64,000 nt of DNA, from the NCBI GenBank assembly GCA_047967505.1, contig CM106539.1; one strand, given 5' to 3'. A program made the position numbers and the translations under genes. The stretch is from Dipteris shenzhenensis (lineage: Eukaryota > Polypodiophyta > Polypodiopsida > Gleicheniales). Every line of letters starts with the position of its first letter. Position 1 is the first letter of the stretch. Of the stretch, positions 33,040-44,147 are shown in pieces. The notes under the pieces are model-generated. The model was not told the origin of the DNA. It searched no databases and saw nothing but the letters and a program-made list of their open reading frames with translations.

Positions 33040-33852
33040 ACTGCATGAGGTTGTTCATCAAGGCAAACAAGAATGCCATGACAAATGTCAACACTTGGAG
33101 AGCTTGCACATCACCTTTAGCTTCTTCTAGTTCTTGTAGTCGCCATGCTATTTCTTCAAGGGGTATGCGGTCTGGCATCCTTCTTTTGAGCAATGTCCTT
33201 GAGGACCTTTCTGATGATCTTCCACAGTCAGTAAACTCGTATCAAATATGCCCAACACTGAGTTTCATGATGACCACAACCTTTGCATTCCTTACAAATG
33301 ATCACCCTCATTTGTGGCTTGCGGCTTTGTTAGGGCGGTGCTTCCACTCGCTTCATGCATGATTGAAGTACAAGCTTCACGTGCCAAGAAATCAGCAACT
33401 AAATTTTGAGCTTGAGGGATATGCTAAATTTTTACCTCTTCAAATTGTTGGCAAAGTTCCAATGCTTGTTGATGTCATGGAACCAAGCCTTCACTCCGCA
33501 CCTTCCACCTTCCACTAACTTGTTCACACATGAGTTGAGAATCTCCTTGCATCTCAAGTTGCTTGATGCGATGTTCTTGCACCTTTTGTAGCCCAAAAAT
33601 GAGTGTCGAGTACTCATCTTGGTTGCAAGTACTTGCTGGTGCAGACTTGCTATAACAATACACCTCACCCCCTGATGAAGTGAGCTTCACACCCACACTA
33701 GCAACCTTGGTTGAAGGTTTGTATGCGTCGTCAAATTGAAGAATCCAAGATGTCATCAGACCAAGACTAAAATCCAGACATCCCAAGTTTCTTGGTAGTC
33801 CAAGATAGGTAGAAGGAGAGGGTGGGGAGAATTCAATACTTGAGCAAGACAT
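33040..33852 (-). pseudogene. Minus-strand RNase H-like unit with a nearby CCHC knuckle
   Basis: The frame 33852-33475 contains WILQFDDAYKPSTKVASVGV, NQDEYSTLIFGLQKVQEHRI, GDSQLMCEQVSGRWKV. These are the plant RNase H (RVT_3-type) blocks: FDGA with the first Asp, the E.EYxAL helix, and GDSQL with the third acidic residue. The fourth-block words HIPQAQNLVADFLARE appear downstream in another frame (about 33440-33375). Further on, a frame reads CKECKGCGHHETQC, fitting C-x2-C-x4-H-x4-C. Frameshifts separate these parts, so it is dead as written. It is opposite in strand to the gag-RT next door and in the same orientation as the flanking LTRs. Confidence 0.65.
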
Positions 33853-33859
33853 TCAGCAC

Positions 33860-34595
33860 CAAATAAACTTGCAATCCTTTATTGATAGTTTATCTTTAGA
33901 CCAAAAAGAATTACAACTTGAAGCTCAAAATGAGGCACAAAGGGTTGATTAGGTACAAAGGGACTCCTTGGTCAAAACATTACCAACCATAGTCGAGCCC
34001 TAGAAACCTTTGTAGTGAGATCGAGAAGAAATCATTCAAGACGAGCTTATCCACAGGAATTAATAAGCAGATGTGCCAAATCTCCCCCCAAGCTTGGGGA
34101 ACATCCCACCCTTCGAAGAATGTCACCCTTTTAATTACCTCCGATGCAGCAAGTAGCTCGATCACCACACAATGAGTAGAATTGAAATCAAAGTCCTCCC
34201 AGTGTATCACTAGTTCTTCACCTTGAATCATCCACACTGTATCATCCCACCCATCATCTCCTTGAGCAATGCAGTGTACAATCAATTGTTGAAGATCGAC
34301 ATGAAGATTAAGAAAGAGATCTCACTAATTGGTAGCCGTAATGAGCAGAGGACCAAGCACCAAATCCTTGAACTTGTCGATAAGTGACATAAATATCCAC
34401 CCTCCTCATGTGGCGTGCGTCCAAGGAGTGAACTTGAAAAAGTTCAGAATCTGTAATCTAGTATGAGATATGAAAAGAGCACATGAAATGAAGTACTTTT
34501 GCTTTTTACAGCAAGAGGAAACTCCCTACGGTTAGAGTGTTACAGTTCATGAGATTTCACCATATAAGTAATAACATTACACTTTCATCACTTCC
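33860..34595. other. Minus-strand open frame of unknown nature (33980-34285) and unassigned DNA
   Basis: The frame contains VIHWEDFDFNSTHCVVIELL and FFEGWDVPQAWGEIWHICLL. It is protein-like but not assigned. It precedes the RNase H unit on the same strand and may belong to the same element. The rest shows no feature. Confidence 0.3.
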
Positions 34596-34675
34596 TATTT
34601 GCTAGCCCATTGGTAAGTCTTCCTTTTGTGAATGGGGAGGTCTTGGGTTCAATTCCCAGTCCTTAATAAAAAGAG
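34596..34675 (+). mobile_element. Probable tRNA-derived SINE head with A and B boxes
   Basis: GCTAGCCCATTGG (34601-34613) fits an A box, and GGTTCAATTCC (34646-34656) fits a B box. They are about 33 bp apart, as in tRNA-like Pol III promoters, and the intervening text (GGGGAGGTCTTGGGTTCAATT) resembles plant SINE heads. No tRNA cloverleaf or anticodon arm is convincing, so it is not a functional tRNA. A GA-rich tract follows; the 3' end and target duplication are not clear. Confidence 0.5.
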
Positions 34676-34775
34676 AGGAGAGGAGAGGAGAAGAGAAGAG
34701 AAAGAGAAGGAGCAACAGAAGAAGAAGAGGGAGAGGATAGGGGCGCGAGATCTTTTACAAAAGCCCGAAAAGTCT

Positions 34776-34925
34776 GTCGCGATCTATCCACGACATGCAG
34801 ATGCGCCAAAAGACGTAGGAACTCAAAAAAACAGTCGTGATCTATCCGCAACACGTAGATGCACCAAAAGATGTAGGAACTCAGAAAAACAGTCGCGATC
34901 TATTCGCGACGCACAGATGCACTAG
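34776..34925 (+). repeat. 58-bp tandem repeat, 2.6 copies
   Basis: GTCGCGATCTATCC at 34776 recurs as GTCGTGATCTATCC at 34834 and GTCGCGATCTATTC at 34892. Each is followed by CGACAYGCAGATGC- and CAAAAGAYGTAGGAACTC-type text. Confidence 0.85.
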
Positions 34926-34929
34926 CTAC

Positions 34930-36250
34930 AACCAAGGGGCATGCGAGTGTTGTAGTTTTGCAAATGCACCTGGTACGACTAGAAGATTCACCAGCCAGAA
35001 TACACGCAGATGCGTAGGAACCGCGAGTAGAAGGCACACAAGCTGGAGGCATACAAGCAGAGAACCACACACAGAAGGTGCTACAGAACTACACCCAGTC
35101 GTAGGAGTAACGAATTTTACGCCACTAGCCGTGGAGATTTTGATCCTAGCAGCCACACCAATTCTATTAACTAGAAAAGAATTCGAGGCATGATGCTAGA
35201 CGCGAGGCATGGCAATGCTCGAGGGCCATAGGGAAAAAGGGAATGTGAGGGAAGAAGCATTAACTTAGGTGGGGAAAAAGGATTAAGAGGGATGGGAATG
35301 AAGAGAGGGACTATGCCACAAGGGGGAAGGGAGAGGGGGATGAGGAGCATGTACATGATGGGAGGTGGAATGTAGAGATGGAGACATCAAGGGAAGAGAG
35401 TCATGCTTTATTTGAAAGGAAGGATGGGGGGGGAAATCAAAGTACTAGCTAGGTGGCTTTACAAGAATGAGCGTGTCCCATCAAGGAATAGCCCCCTCCT
35501 TTAATAGCCAAGAGAGGGGGTCTCTCCTAATAAATGCATCCTCCCACATGCATGGTGTGTGTGGAAGAGTCTCCCATGTGGGCTAGGTGGGTATGCACTC
35601 TCAATTGTGTGCGACAACCCTTTGCCTCATTTTCCACATAAATCAAACCCCATATCCCAAGTCTAAGATACTCCCTTGGTCTCCTCCCAATTTTATAATT
35701 CATTCAAACATCTAGGAGGAAAAGTGGAGGGTTGGCACAAAAGTCTTGCCACCTCATCCTACTTTCCCCATTATTTAACTTGCATTCTTTGACTATCGAC
35801 AGCCCTCGCACATGGGCCTATCCTACATGGAGGGAATAATCCAATATAATATCCATCTCCACCTATTTTATATTACTTCTCCCATGGCCCTTGGGCCATG
35901 TCTCACTAAATGCGGGCATGGGGCTGCCTAGGTGGAGGGGTGGCACATGAAGGAACCATGCCACCTTACCATTTTATAATATAACTACCATGGATTATGT
36001 ACAACACACCTTATGGGTCCTCTTATGTGGAAGGGTGGCACATGGTCATGCCCTGCCACCTCAACCCTGGGCCCTATGCACACCATATTTTATTATACTA
36101 TTGCTACACATACAAGCACACACATATATTTATGCCTTTTACCTTGGTCAAATTTATCCATAACAGTGGGAGACCAAGTCCCCTTCTCAAAGGAATTTGG
36201 TCAATAACTTGGAGATAGCTATGGGCCGGCTCCTCGAGGGATTCGCAATC
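34930..36250. other. No gene recognised
   Basis: Mixed DNA with irregular recurrences of words such as GGGCTAGGTGGG and GTGGCACATGG (35580-36050). It lies inside the LTR-bounded mosaic and is probably decayed element sequence. Confidence 0.4.
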
Positions 36251-36251
36251 C

Positions 36252-36602
36252 CTACGAGAAACACCACGCGGGTGGGGGTGGTGTGGCCCCCCTTCCTAGG
36301 GCATTCACCAAGATGTGCATTGCCTCATTAATTAACACTATTTGAGTAGCTGGTGGGGGCGGTGCCGATTTGGGCCTGACGAGATGCAGGGTTGGTGGTC
36401 TTAAGCCTAGCCCTGGTGGTGGTATCCATGTAGTTGATGGAACGAATGTGCCAAGTCCTGCATTCATTGGTGCAACAGGTATGGATGGAAACAGACGTAC
36501 TCCCGTAGAGGGTGGGTCGTGGGGCATGGGCACAATGGTTCCATGCAATGGGTGATAAGGTGGATCCTGTGGAGCCCCATAGTTGACAAAAGTTGGCGGC
36601 AC
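36252..36602 (-). pseudogene. Proline-rich gag-like ORF fragment in the LTR-bounded element
   Basis: Minus-strand frame with a strongly Pro-rich composition (MPPTFVNYGAPQDPPYHPLH, TTWIPPPGLGLRPPTLHLV). It lies downstream of the primer-binding-site-like motif and the leader repeats in the element's orientation, where gag would begin. No gag core motif is visible, and upstream the frame is interrupted. The call is by position and composition only. Confidence 0.3.
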
Positions 36603-36879
36603 ATGGGTTGTTGGGGGTTCATAAGACTCCCCTCCTTGGAAGCCTCACATCCCCTCAACTGAGGTCTTGCCCTTGAAGTTCCCTCATCCATGGATCTTCA
36701 TCATCCATGTCTTCCCATCGAGGATGTGTTGCAAAGGAGGAGGGTCCTAGGTCTGCAAAAGTGGTTTTCGTCTCGGTCTACATTTCGAGGGCTAGATGTT
36801 GCTGCCCTTCCCTTCTGCAAACATGTTGGGGCAAAGGGATTCACCATGAATGTGTCGGTCGGCAAAATCATTATAGCGA

Positions 36880-37290
36880 CGGGCATGGGGATAGAAAAAT
36901 AGCAGCAGTTAGAGGGATAACGGGGTCGACAGAGAATAATTATGGCGATGGGCATGGGGATGAGCTTACTGCACTGGTCGGTGGAATAATTGGATCAGTG
37001 GGGTACAAATATGGCCACGGAAGTGGGGGTGGCTGAAGACATCGATCAGTGAGATAAAGTTATAGCAACGACCAAGAGGATAACGCTATGGCCACGGGTC
37101 AATGGCTGTCAGGTCGGCGAGATAATTAATTATGACATGCATTTAATCAAGGTGATGGGTTAGGCCGTGGTTAGAAGTTAGGTTGGCGAGATACAGCTAT
37201 GGCATTGGGTCAATGAGGTTTGGCCGGTGGGATACATTTATGGTGCCAATGAGTGGGATAGCTCTAACACATCGACCCATGGGGATAGCT
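36880..37290 (-). repeat. Degenerate tandem repeats in the element leader
   Basis: Irregular units of roughly 55-75 bp recur, each with words like GGTCGGCGAGATA or TCGGTGGAATAATT followed by TATGGC(G/A)A(T/C)GGG. A similar field lies at 11290-11640 in the related element. Confidence 0.55.
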
Positions 37291-37783
37291 CTACGCTCTA
37301 CCAGTTTTTGGTGATTTCTGGGAGATTTTGAGTTTCTATTCTGGTTTTTATATGCTAGGGGGGTGCTACACTACCTAGTCTACCTACTCAATTAAAAATA
37401 ACTTGAAAGAAAAATAACTTTTGCAAGCCAAAATGCAAGATTTCTTGAGGGGTGAGTTTTACCACACAAAACCACTTTGAAATTAAGCAAGAATCATCAT
37501 TTTTTGTTGTTTTTTGTGTGTTTATACATCACACACTCCTTAGCAATCTTACAAACTAAGTTCCTACCAACTCAAAACACTAAAAAACATAAAAAACAAG
37601 CTTTAAATGATCAAAAAGTCTCCAACAAAAAATGACAGCTTTCCTAACTTTTTCATCCAAAACTCTCACTTCTTCACCCTTTTCTCTCCTACAGCTCCAC
37701 TAACAAATCTCCAAGTTAAGCTTGAAGCCTTGTGCAATGGGTAGATAATCGAAGAAGACTAGTGCAATGCAAAAGCATGCCTC

Positions 37784-37808
37784 CATTCCCCGGTAGTGGC
37801 GCCAAAAA
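37784..37808 (-). promoter_or_regulatory. Primer-binding-site-like motif next to the LTR (non-initiator-Met type)
   Basis: On the minus strand the LTR end CCACACAT is followed by TTTTGGCGCCACTACCGGGG. The TGGCGCC...CCGGGGA pattern is typical of the primer-binding site of many plant gypsy elements and fixes the element's orientation as minus. Confidence 0.65.
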
Positions 37809-38309
37809 TGTGTGGTCTCAACGGTGACTCAAGTGTCGTGGGGATGTTGAAGAGATGCCAATGGAGCCTCCACTCGAAGCTACTCCTTGTGAGAACAATG
37901 CAAGGAATGAGCCATCCACATGTGTCACTCAAGCGGCCTTCAGATTGTTGCCATGTGTTTCCACGAGAGAAAGAGGAAAGGGGGAGAGGGGAGAAGGGAG
38001 GGAGAAGGAGAAGGGAAGAGAAGAGTGAAGGGGGATGGAGTGGCAAACACAAGGGCACAACAATGGAAACAAGGGAACACCCAAAACACTCTTGGAAGAG
38101 AAGACGGAGCTTGTATTCAAACTTGTGCAAACAACAATGAAGACCAAAGTCAACCCTTTGGCCTTTTATACATGAGGTATACATGTCACCTTTTGAAGGG
38201 AGGGCCAACCCTTTTTCTTTTAGCGCTCTCCCTCTCTTTACATAAAAAAGCTCTTGGGCCCATAGGGTGCCAAGGCATATTGATATTCTTTCCATCTCTC
38301 CCTACTAGT
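37809..38309 (-). mobile_element. LTR copy, minus orientation (upstream LTR of the mosaic element)
   Basis: Highly similar to 29110-29594 along its length, with TATAAAAGGC on the minus strand at 38163-38170. The adjacent primer-binding-like motif is on the lower-coordinate side, so transcription would run toward lower coordinates and the element would span 38309-29110. Outer LTR ends do not show a clean TG, so limits are approximate. Confidence 0.8.
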
Positions 38310-38761
38310 GGAAATAGCGCTTGTGTTAACCATATAAGAGTACTTGGGACAAGCCTGGCATTAGGAGGTGTTCCTAACCGACTCCCAAATAGCGCTTGTG
38401 TTAGCCTTGTGCCTCCAAGCCTTAAGCTATTTGTGGTTAAAATCCCATGTAGGAGGCTCAAAACCTGGAGTGGCAAGGCTTAACTTTTGTGAGACACTTA
38501 ACTACAGCTTGTATAGCTAGAACATACAACTTGTAAGCTGGAACCTGCAACTTGTGCATGTTGCCTCTACAATCTTTGGCCTTGGGGTAACCATTGAAGT
38601 AAATCATGAAGCCTAATCACCTCTAATCATTGATTACCCTGTATTCGGCGACTGTACTCTGTGGATGTTAACACATGTCAAGAGACTATGTGTCCCATGA
38701 CTACTCCATGTGTGACCAAGAATTGACATTAGAGGGTTCAAGGAGATTCCATATTCCCTTC

Positions 38762-39190
38762 ATTTCTTTAGTACATCTTCAAGGCATTTCAAGTGATCCT
38801 TCTTTCCTGAGTGTATGCACAAGTCATCAAGGAAGACTTGTAGGAATTTGTTGAAAATTTCCTTAAAGGCAATGTACATGACCCTTTGAAATATGGATGG
38901 GGCATTGCACAAGCTAAATGACATTACTCTGTATGCAAAAATGCCCCATCTGTGGCAAATTCTATCTTTTCTTGAGCTTGAGGTGCAATTTGTACTTGAT
39001 TGTACCCGTTGGACCCATCCAAGAAGCTATATATTTTTTACCCAGCTACCTGTTAATGGTAGGGGGTAGTGATCTTTGATTGTGGATGCATTAACATTTT
39101 TTATGTTAACACATATTCTCAGCTCTTATTTTTCTTTGGGACAATCACAATTGGTGACACCCAATCGGCACCTTTGCCATCAACATGCAG
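38762..39190 (-). pseudogene. Decayed Ty3/gypsy reverse transcriptase
   Basis: Minus-strand words in order, across several frames: DWVSPIVIVPKKNKS (39172-39127), FLDGSNGYNQVQIAPQAQEK (about 39030-38970), CAMPHPYFK, then FLQVFLDDLCIHSGKKDHLK (about 38850-38785). The LDD within FLDDL is the catalytic YxDD-equivalent pair. Frameshifts and stops are many. It lies outside the LTR pair ending at 38309, so it belongs to an older element. Confidence 0.8.
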
Positions 39191-39199
39191 ATACCCTTC

Positions 39200-42100
39200 T
39201 TGAATTGTAGGTATTTCTATGCATTGGAATACCCAATCAAGAGTTTGGTGGTCCTTTGTCTTAACCTACCATTGAAAATACAATTGAAGATTTAGACATT
39301 AATAAATAGATTATACTTCTAAAAAAACCACTTTCAATCCAAATGTGCTTACCTCAAATGCACCTAGCCACCAAATGTGCTTTTTTGATAAATATGGTTC
39401 CAAAAACAAAGAGACATGTACTTAGGGCACATCTTCTCGAACAATACTTAATAACTCCTATTAGCAAAGTTTGAACTGGTCCTCAAACCCTAACTTTACT
39501 TGGGATCAAGGTTGGTCCAAATTTCAAACCCATAAGGATACTTTGGATCGAGTGTTGGTTGTATAGTCAAAAAGGTGGAACGTTACCAATAAGGAGGTTT
39601 ATGGAGAGATCAAGGAATTACAGGTTGTTGGCTAGGAGGGAGGGATATAAACTATGAGCTTGTCCTATGTTACATGGAATCTAACGAGATGAGATAGGCA
39701 AGCGAAGATGTGTGTGGGATGGAGCCTATGAGTATTCAATGAAGTGGAGGTGGAGTTGGCAAGGGTGGTAGGGATAGGTCCAAAGAGTAGATTTCAAAGT
39801 GAAGCAAGAGTTGGAGGCAAGGGAGCCAAGAAGCCAAGCAAGGAGGGGAAGGAGGCGAGAAGTTGATTAAGGTAGAGGTCAAGGGGCATGAGGGAGGATC
39901 ATTTTAGCAAGATTAGGAGGGATGGGGCCTATGTGAGAGAAGCGAGGGTAGTAAGAGTGGGAAAAAACTACGTTGTCTTAATGTCTAGGGGCATGTGTCT
40001 CTATCTTACTCCCTCTGTCGTTGCCTTGTGCTAAGTTTTCACACACATGCACACATACACTAAGCATAGATTATTTTAGAGGATTTGAAATAATACATGT
40101 GCTAAGTTTTCACATAAACACATACACTCTTTTAATGAAACTCTTTTCCATATTATTTCTATTAGAGCTAAGGTGAAATCTCAAGGGTGAAATTCTCACA
40201 ATGTTCTACTTTAAGAAATTTTGGCTTTGAAGGATACCTTAATCATAGATTATTCATAAGTATATCTTTGTTTCACTCTATCAATTATAGCATTATTCAT
40301 AGTAAGTATTTGTTTATTTTAAGAAATGTTTGTTTTGAAAGATAGCTTCAAAAACAAGTGGTGATCCAATCAAAGCCTTTCAAGTGAAGACTTGGGATCC
40401 AAAGGATCAAAGGAGAATTGCCATGTCATATTCATGGGACATCATGTGGTGAAACTATTATTTGAAAATAGCTAGATGGATTCCTACCAATTGGGATCCA
40501 TATGGAGCAACCATCGGTATCTCATTGAGCAAGTTTTTTTGGACATAAAATGGTGCCAACTTGAAGACAAATTGGAACAAACAGCCTGATCCAAGTAATC
40601 TTCAGTTTTTGAGGACAACTAGATGGGAACCTATCATATGGATGATGAGCTCAACATTTACGCAGTCAATGAGATCGTGACTTTGAGGTTGAACCTATTA
40701 ATACACATTTTCATGGTCGAGAATTGTGGTGCCATAAGCGGTTGTGCTGCATAGAAAGAACCCATGGACCAAGATGGTTTTCTTGAATGGAGTAGGACAT
40801 GGGAAGAGGAGGAGCTATAGAGTCATGCAGTAGAGTTCAAGAACACCTTTGACTTGTTCCTTCTTTTGAGGTTTGTTAGCTCTAGAGATGCTCATGTTTC
40901 TTCCTCCTCTCACCCATGTGAGCCATGTAGTCTTTTGAATTTTTAAAATATCATTTAATATCAGATAGCACAAAGACTAAAACATAAGAATCATATTTAA
41001 TACATGCTCTATCAACATCTAGTTGAGTTTGTTTCTAAAAATCTAATTATAATAAACAATACATACATGACGATCTTTAATTTTTATATGTTTTTTAAAT
41101 ATTGTGTTGTTGATATGTCCTATCAAATTGATTGTTGATATGTAGTTTATCCTACCATAACTTATATGCATGTGGAAATACAGATGATAACTTTTGAAAA
41201 ATATAAGCTATCATATACAAGTGTACTAGGGATGGCATCTATAACCTGGTTGTAACAAACAATCCTTTCGACAAGATTATCATCCTTGGATTGGTTGTAG
41301 ATAATCTAATCTATGTCCCATAGTTGTAACACATTACCAACACCAAGTTAACGTTGTCAACTTGGGATCACAATACTACATTGTCCCATAGTTGTGTGAC
41401 AGATTACCAAAACCATGGTAAAGCGTGAACTTGGGATCACAATGCTCAATGTTTCAAAGTTGTAATATATTGTATCAATATAAGATGTGCCAACAAGTAA
41501 AACTAGTAACTACACACAATGCTACAATTCCATAGTTGCAACACATGATCCAAATTATGACATAGTGTCAACTGAGACAAACAAATAATCTTCAAGACAT
41601 ATTTAGAACACAATGTGTCATACTTGCAACACACTATCCAAAATGGTAGATTGTTAAGTAGAGACATGATGAAGCTATACCAAACAATCCAACTTGGATT
41701 TAGTGCCATCTTTGCAATACAAACACACAAGCAATTTCACAAGCTTCGACTGCAACACACTACTCTTGAAAGAGTTGAGTGTCAAATTAAGTATTAAGCA
41801 AATCAAAAATCAAACTCTAAATACATCTAAAATCTAGCTTAGATTGTAACACATAACTCTCTCAAGAGTTTTCTTGTTATAGTTTGAGCTAAATTTCCAT
41901 AGGTATTTAATGTTAAATGTTACTTCTATTTTGAGTAGTTAAAGACCTGTTTTGGCACTCAACTCTCGAGAGAGTTGAGTGCCAGTCTCGAGAGTTGAGT
42001 GCCAGTATGAGCTTAAAAACTTATAATGCAAATAATATTTAACATTGAAGAACTATGCAAAGGTATCCAATAGATAACCTCAAATTGTAACACACTACTT

Positions 42101-42390
42101 TGAGAGAGAGTTGAGTGCCAACCTAAAAAGGACAAAAAGCTAAATAAGTTCACCTAAGAATGCAGATGTGCAAGGGAGGGATCATATTGTAATGGGACAA
42201 TAGAGCACCTAGGTGCACAACTAACAGTGGGTATTCTTAATAAGAAAATCACATAGGTTCTTCCCCATTATGATGATTTAGGTCAAACCAACAATATGGA
42301 TGGCTGTCCATAACTTGTGACATGGACTCCATGAGCATTCCCCCCATTGACTCTCGATTAATTGACATTGCAAGTTTCCCCCTTTTGGAA
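39200..42390. other. Unassigned AT-rich DNA with degenerate repeats
   Basis: No gene is recognised. A degenerate tandem repeat of about 66-75 bp lies at 41310-41660, with recurring (C/T)CATAGTTG(T/C)AACACA(T/C) and CAACTTGGGATCACAAT words. At 41953-41984 there is a near-perfect palindrome. The word AGAGTTGAGTGCCA recurs at about 41971, 41991 and 42108. GTTAG at 42391-42395 is the target duplication of the copia element. Confidence 0.5.
41953..41984. repeat. 32-bp near-perfect palindrome
   Basis: TGGCACTCAACTCTC is followed at once by GAGAGAGTTGAGTGCCA, giving a long hairpin with almost no loop. A third half-copy follows directly (to 42004). Confidence 0.85.
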
Positions 42391-42395
42391 GTTAG

Positions 42396-42747
42396 TGTTG
42401 AGATATCGAGCTCCACTCGCGATATGCCAGGGTGACTGTTGTGCATTTATGTCACCGACTTGTTAGCTGGAGATGCGGTTGGTACACCGCCCACGAATAA
42501 TAGCTGGATGACAGCTATCCTTATCTACACTAGTTCGTGGCTCAGTTAGTATGCCACCTTAGTTAGTTGAGTTTGGTTTGAGACCCACATATAGGGTTCT
42601 TCTATTTCTTTGTATCAGAGTTCTTTTGACTTTCACAACTAAGAAGAGGAAAACTGTTTTCAGCCTCCACATTTGTGTGTATTCCCCCATTGTGCATGTG
42701 AGAAAGCCGCAAGTGAGACTCCTTCCCTCTCTCCCACAATCTTCACA
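42396..42747 (+). repeat. copia 5' LTR
   Basis: 352 bp, TG...CA ends. A weak TATA-like CATATAGGG lies near 42588. Confidence 0.96.
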
Positions 42748-42759
42748 TGGTATCAGAGC
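42748..42759 (+). promoter_or_regulatory. copia primer-binding site (initiator Met tRNA)
   Basis: TGGTATCAGAGC immediately after the LTR is complementary to the 3' end of plant initiator tRNA-Met. Confidence 0.95.
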
Positions 42760-43243
42760 CTTGTTCGTGGTAAGGAGCTCAAGAAAGCAAGCCAAGTTCG
42801 TGGTGTCCTGGTAAGAGGACCAGTGTTGCTTTCCTATTTCGAGTTTGGGAGCAAATCTCTGCAGGTAGCACAGCCAGAAGTGCAGGAGTGCACTGTTTCA
42901 GATTGAGACGCCCTTCGCGGTGTGGCGAGAGCGCAGTATATGAGGCCGTTTCGGGGCCCGTTTTGGAGGCGGAAGTTCTCCGCAGGCACTCAGAAAAAGG
43001 CCCTGTTTTTGTTGAGCGACCACTACTCGGCTAGTCGGTGAAAAGTTGCCGCAGAAATTGCATCGTATGCCTGTGTGCAGAGATTTTGGGAGTTGCAGAT
43101 TCATGCTTGTTGCCTGTTCATGCAAAATCGTCACTAGGAAGTGACTGTGTGGTAAAATACCACTTTCATCAGTTTTGCAGATCTGCCCGTGTGAGGCAAA
43201 AGCTGTGTTTTTGCAGTGACAGAATATTTTGCAGTGTTCTATA

Positions 43244-44147
43244 ATGGCATCTGATTCTCTTTCACAGATTGTCACTGAAAAGCTTGACAAGAACAACTTC
43301 CAGGCATGGAAGTTTAGAATGACGAATTTCTTGATGGGAAAAGGCTATTGGGAGTTCATTACAGGAAATGAAGAAGAACCTGTTCTTCCTAATGTTCCCA
43401 GTCAACAGGAAATGCAGGCATTCAAAGGATGGCATGAGAGAGCCAGGAAAGTTATGTACTGGCTGTCTATCAGTATTTCGGACTGCATGATTGTGCATAT
43501 TCAGGATGCAAGTACGCCAAAGGTGGCATGGGATACTTTGGCTAAAATGTACAGCACAAATACGCAGGCCAGGAAAATGCAACTCAAACAGGAGTTGCAT
43601 AATGTGCAGAGAGAAAACATGAGCATCAATGACTACCACATGAAGGTGAAGAAAATTGCGGATGCACTTGCTTCCATTGGGTCGCCAGTGGATGATGACG
43701 ATTTGGTTTCAGTGACCTTGAATGGTCTAGGAAAGGATTATGCACAGTTCCGGACATCCATTGCCGTCCGTGAAAAATTTCCTGATTTTGAGGAGCTGAT
43801 TTCTCTTCTAATTTCTCAAGAGCAGAGAAATGGTGGTGCATCTTCTTCAGCAGGAACCAAAAGAAACTGTCTTCTACTCAAATGCTGGCAGAGGTAGAGG
43901 CAGAGGTAGAGGAGGCCGATCTGCAGGCCGTGGTAGAAATCAGAATATGCAGCAAACGCAAGAAAACCAGTCCTATGCAGGAGGACGTGGTAACTCTAGA
44001 GGCAGGGGGAGCCAAAGAGGCCGTGGTGGATGGCAGAGAAGCCAAAATGCAAACAGCAATGTTGAATGCTACTATTGTCGCAAAATGGGTCATATGGCTA
44101 AAGACTGCTACAAAAAGCAGAATGACATTATGAGTGGAAAATTGTAG
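43244..44147 (+). pseudogene. copia gag
   Basis: Begins at ATG 43244 (MASDSLSQIVTEKLDKNNFQ). The UBN2-type gag core covers about residues 10-200 (AWKFRMTNFLMGKGYWEFI, MYSTNTQARKMQLKQELHNV, LNGLGKDYAQFRTSI). An extra A in the run at 43859-43862 shifts the frame. The Arg/Gly-rich nucleic-acid-binding region and the knuckle CYYCRKMGHMAKDC (about 44072-44113) continue in the next frame, which then meets a TAG at 44145. Gag would form the virus-like particle that packages element RNA in the cytoplasm. Confidence 0.92.

Noticed and set aside
34601-34660. Possible functional tRNA gene
   Set aside because: A and B boxes are present, but no cloverleaf with acceptor and anticodon stems could be drawn; called a SINE head instead.
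34776-34925. CRISPR-like array
   Set aside because: Units are contiguous 58-bp tandem copies without unique spacers, in plant DNA. The same reasoning excludes the 45-, 48-, 72- and 92-bp arrays elsewhere.
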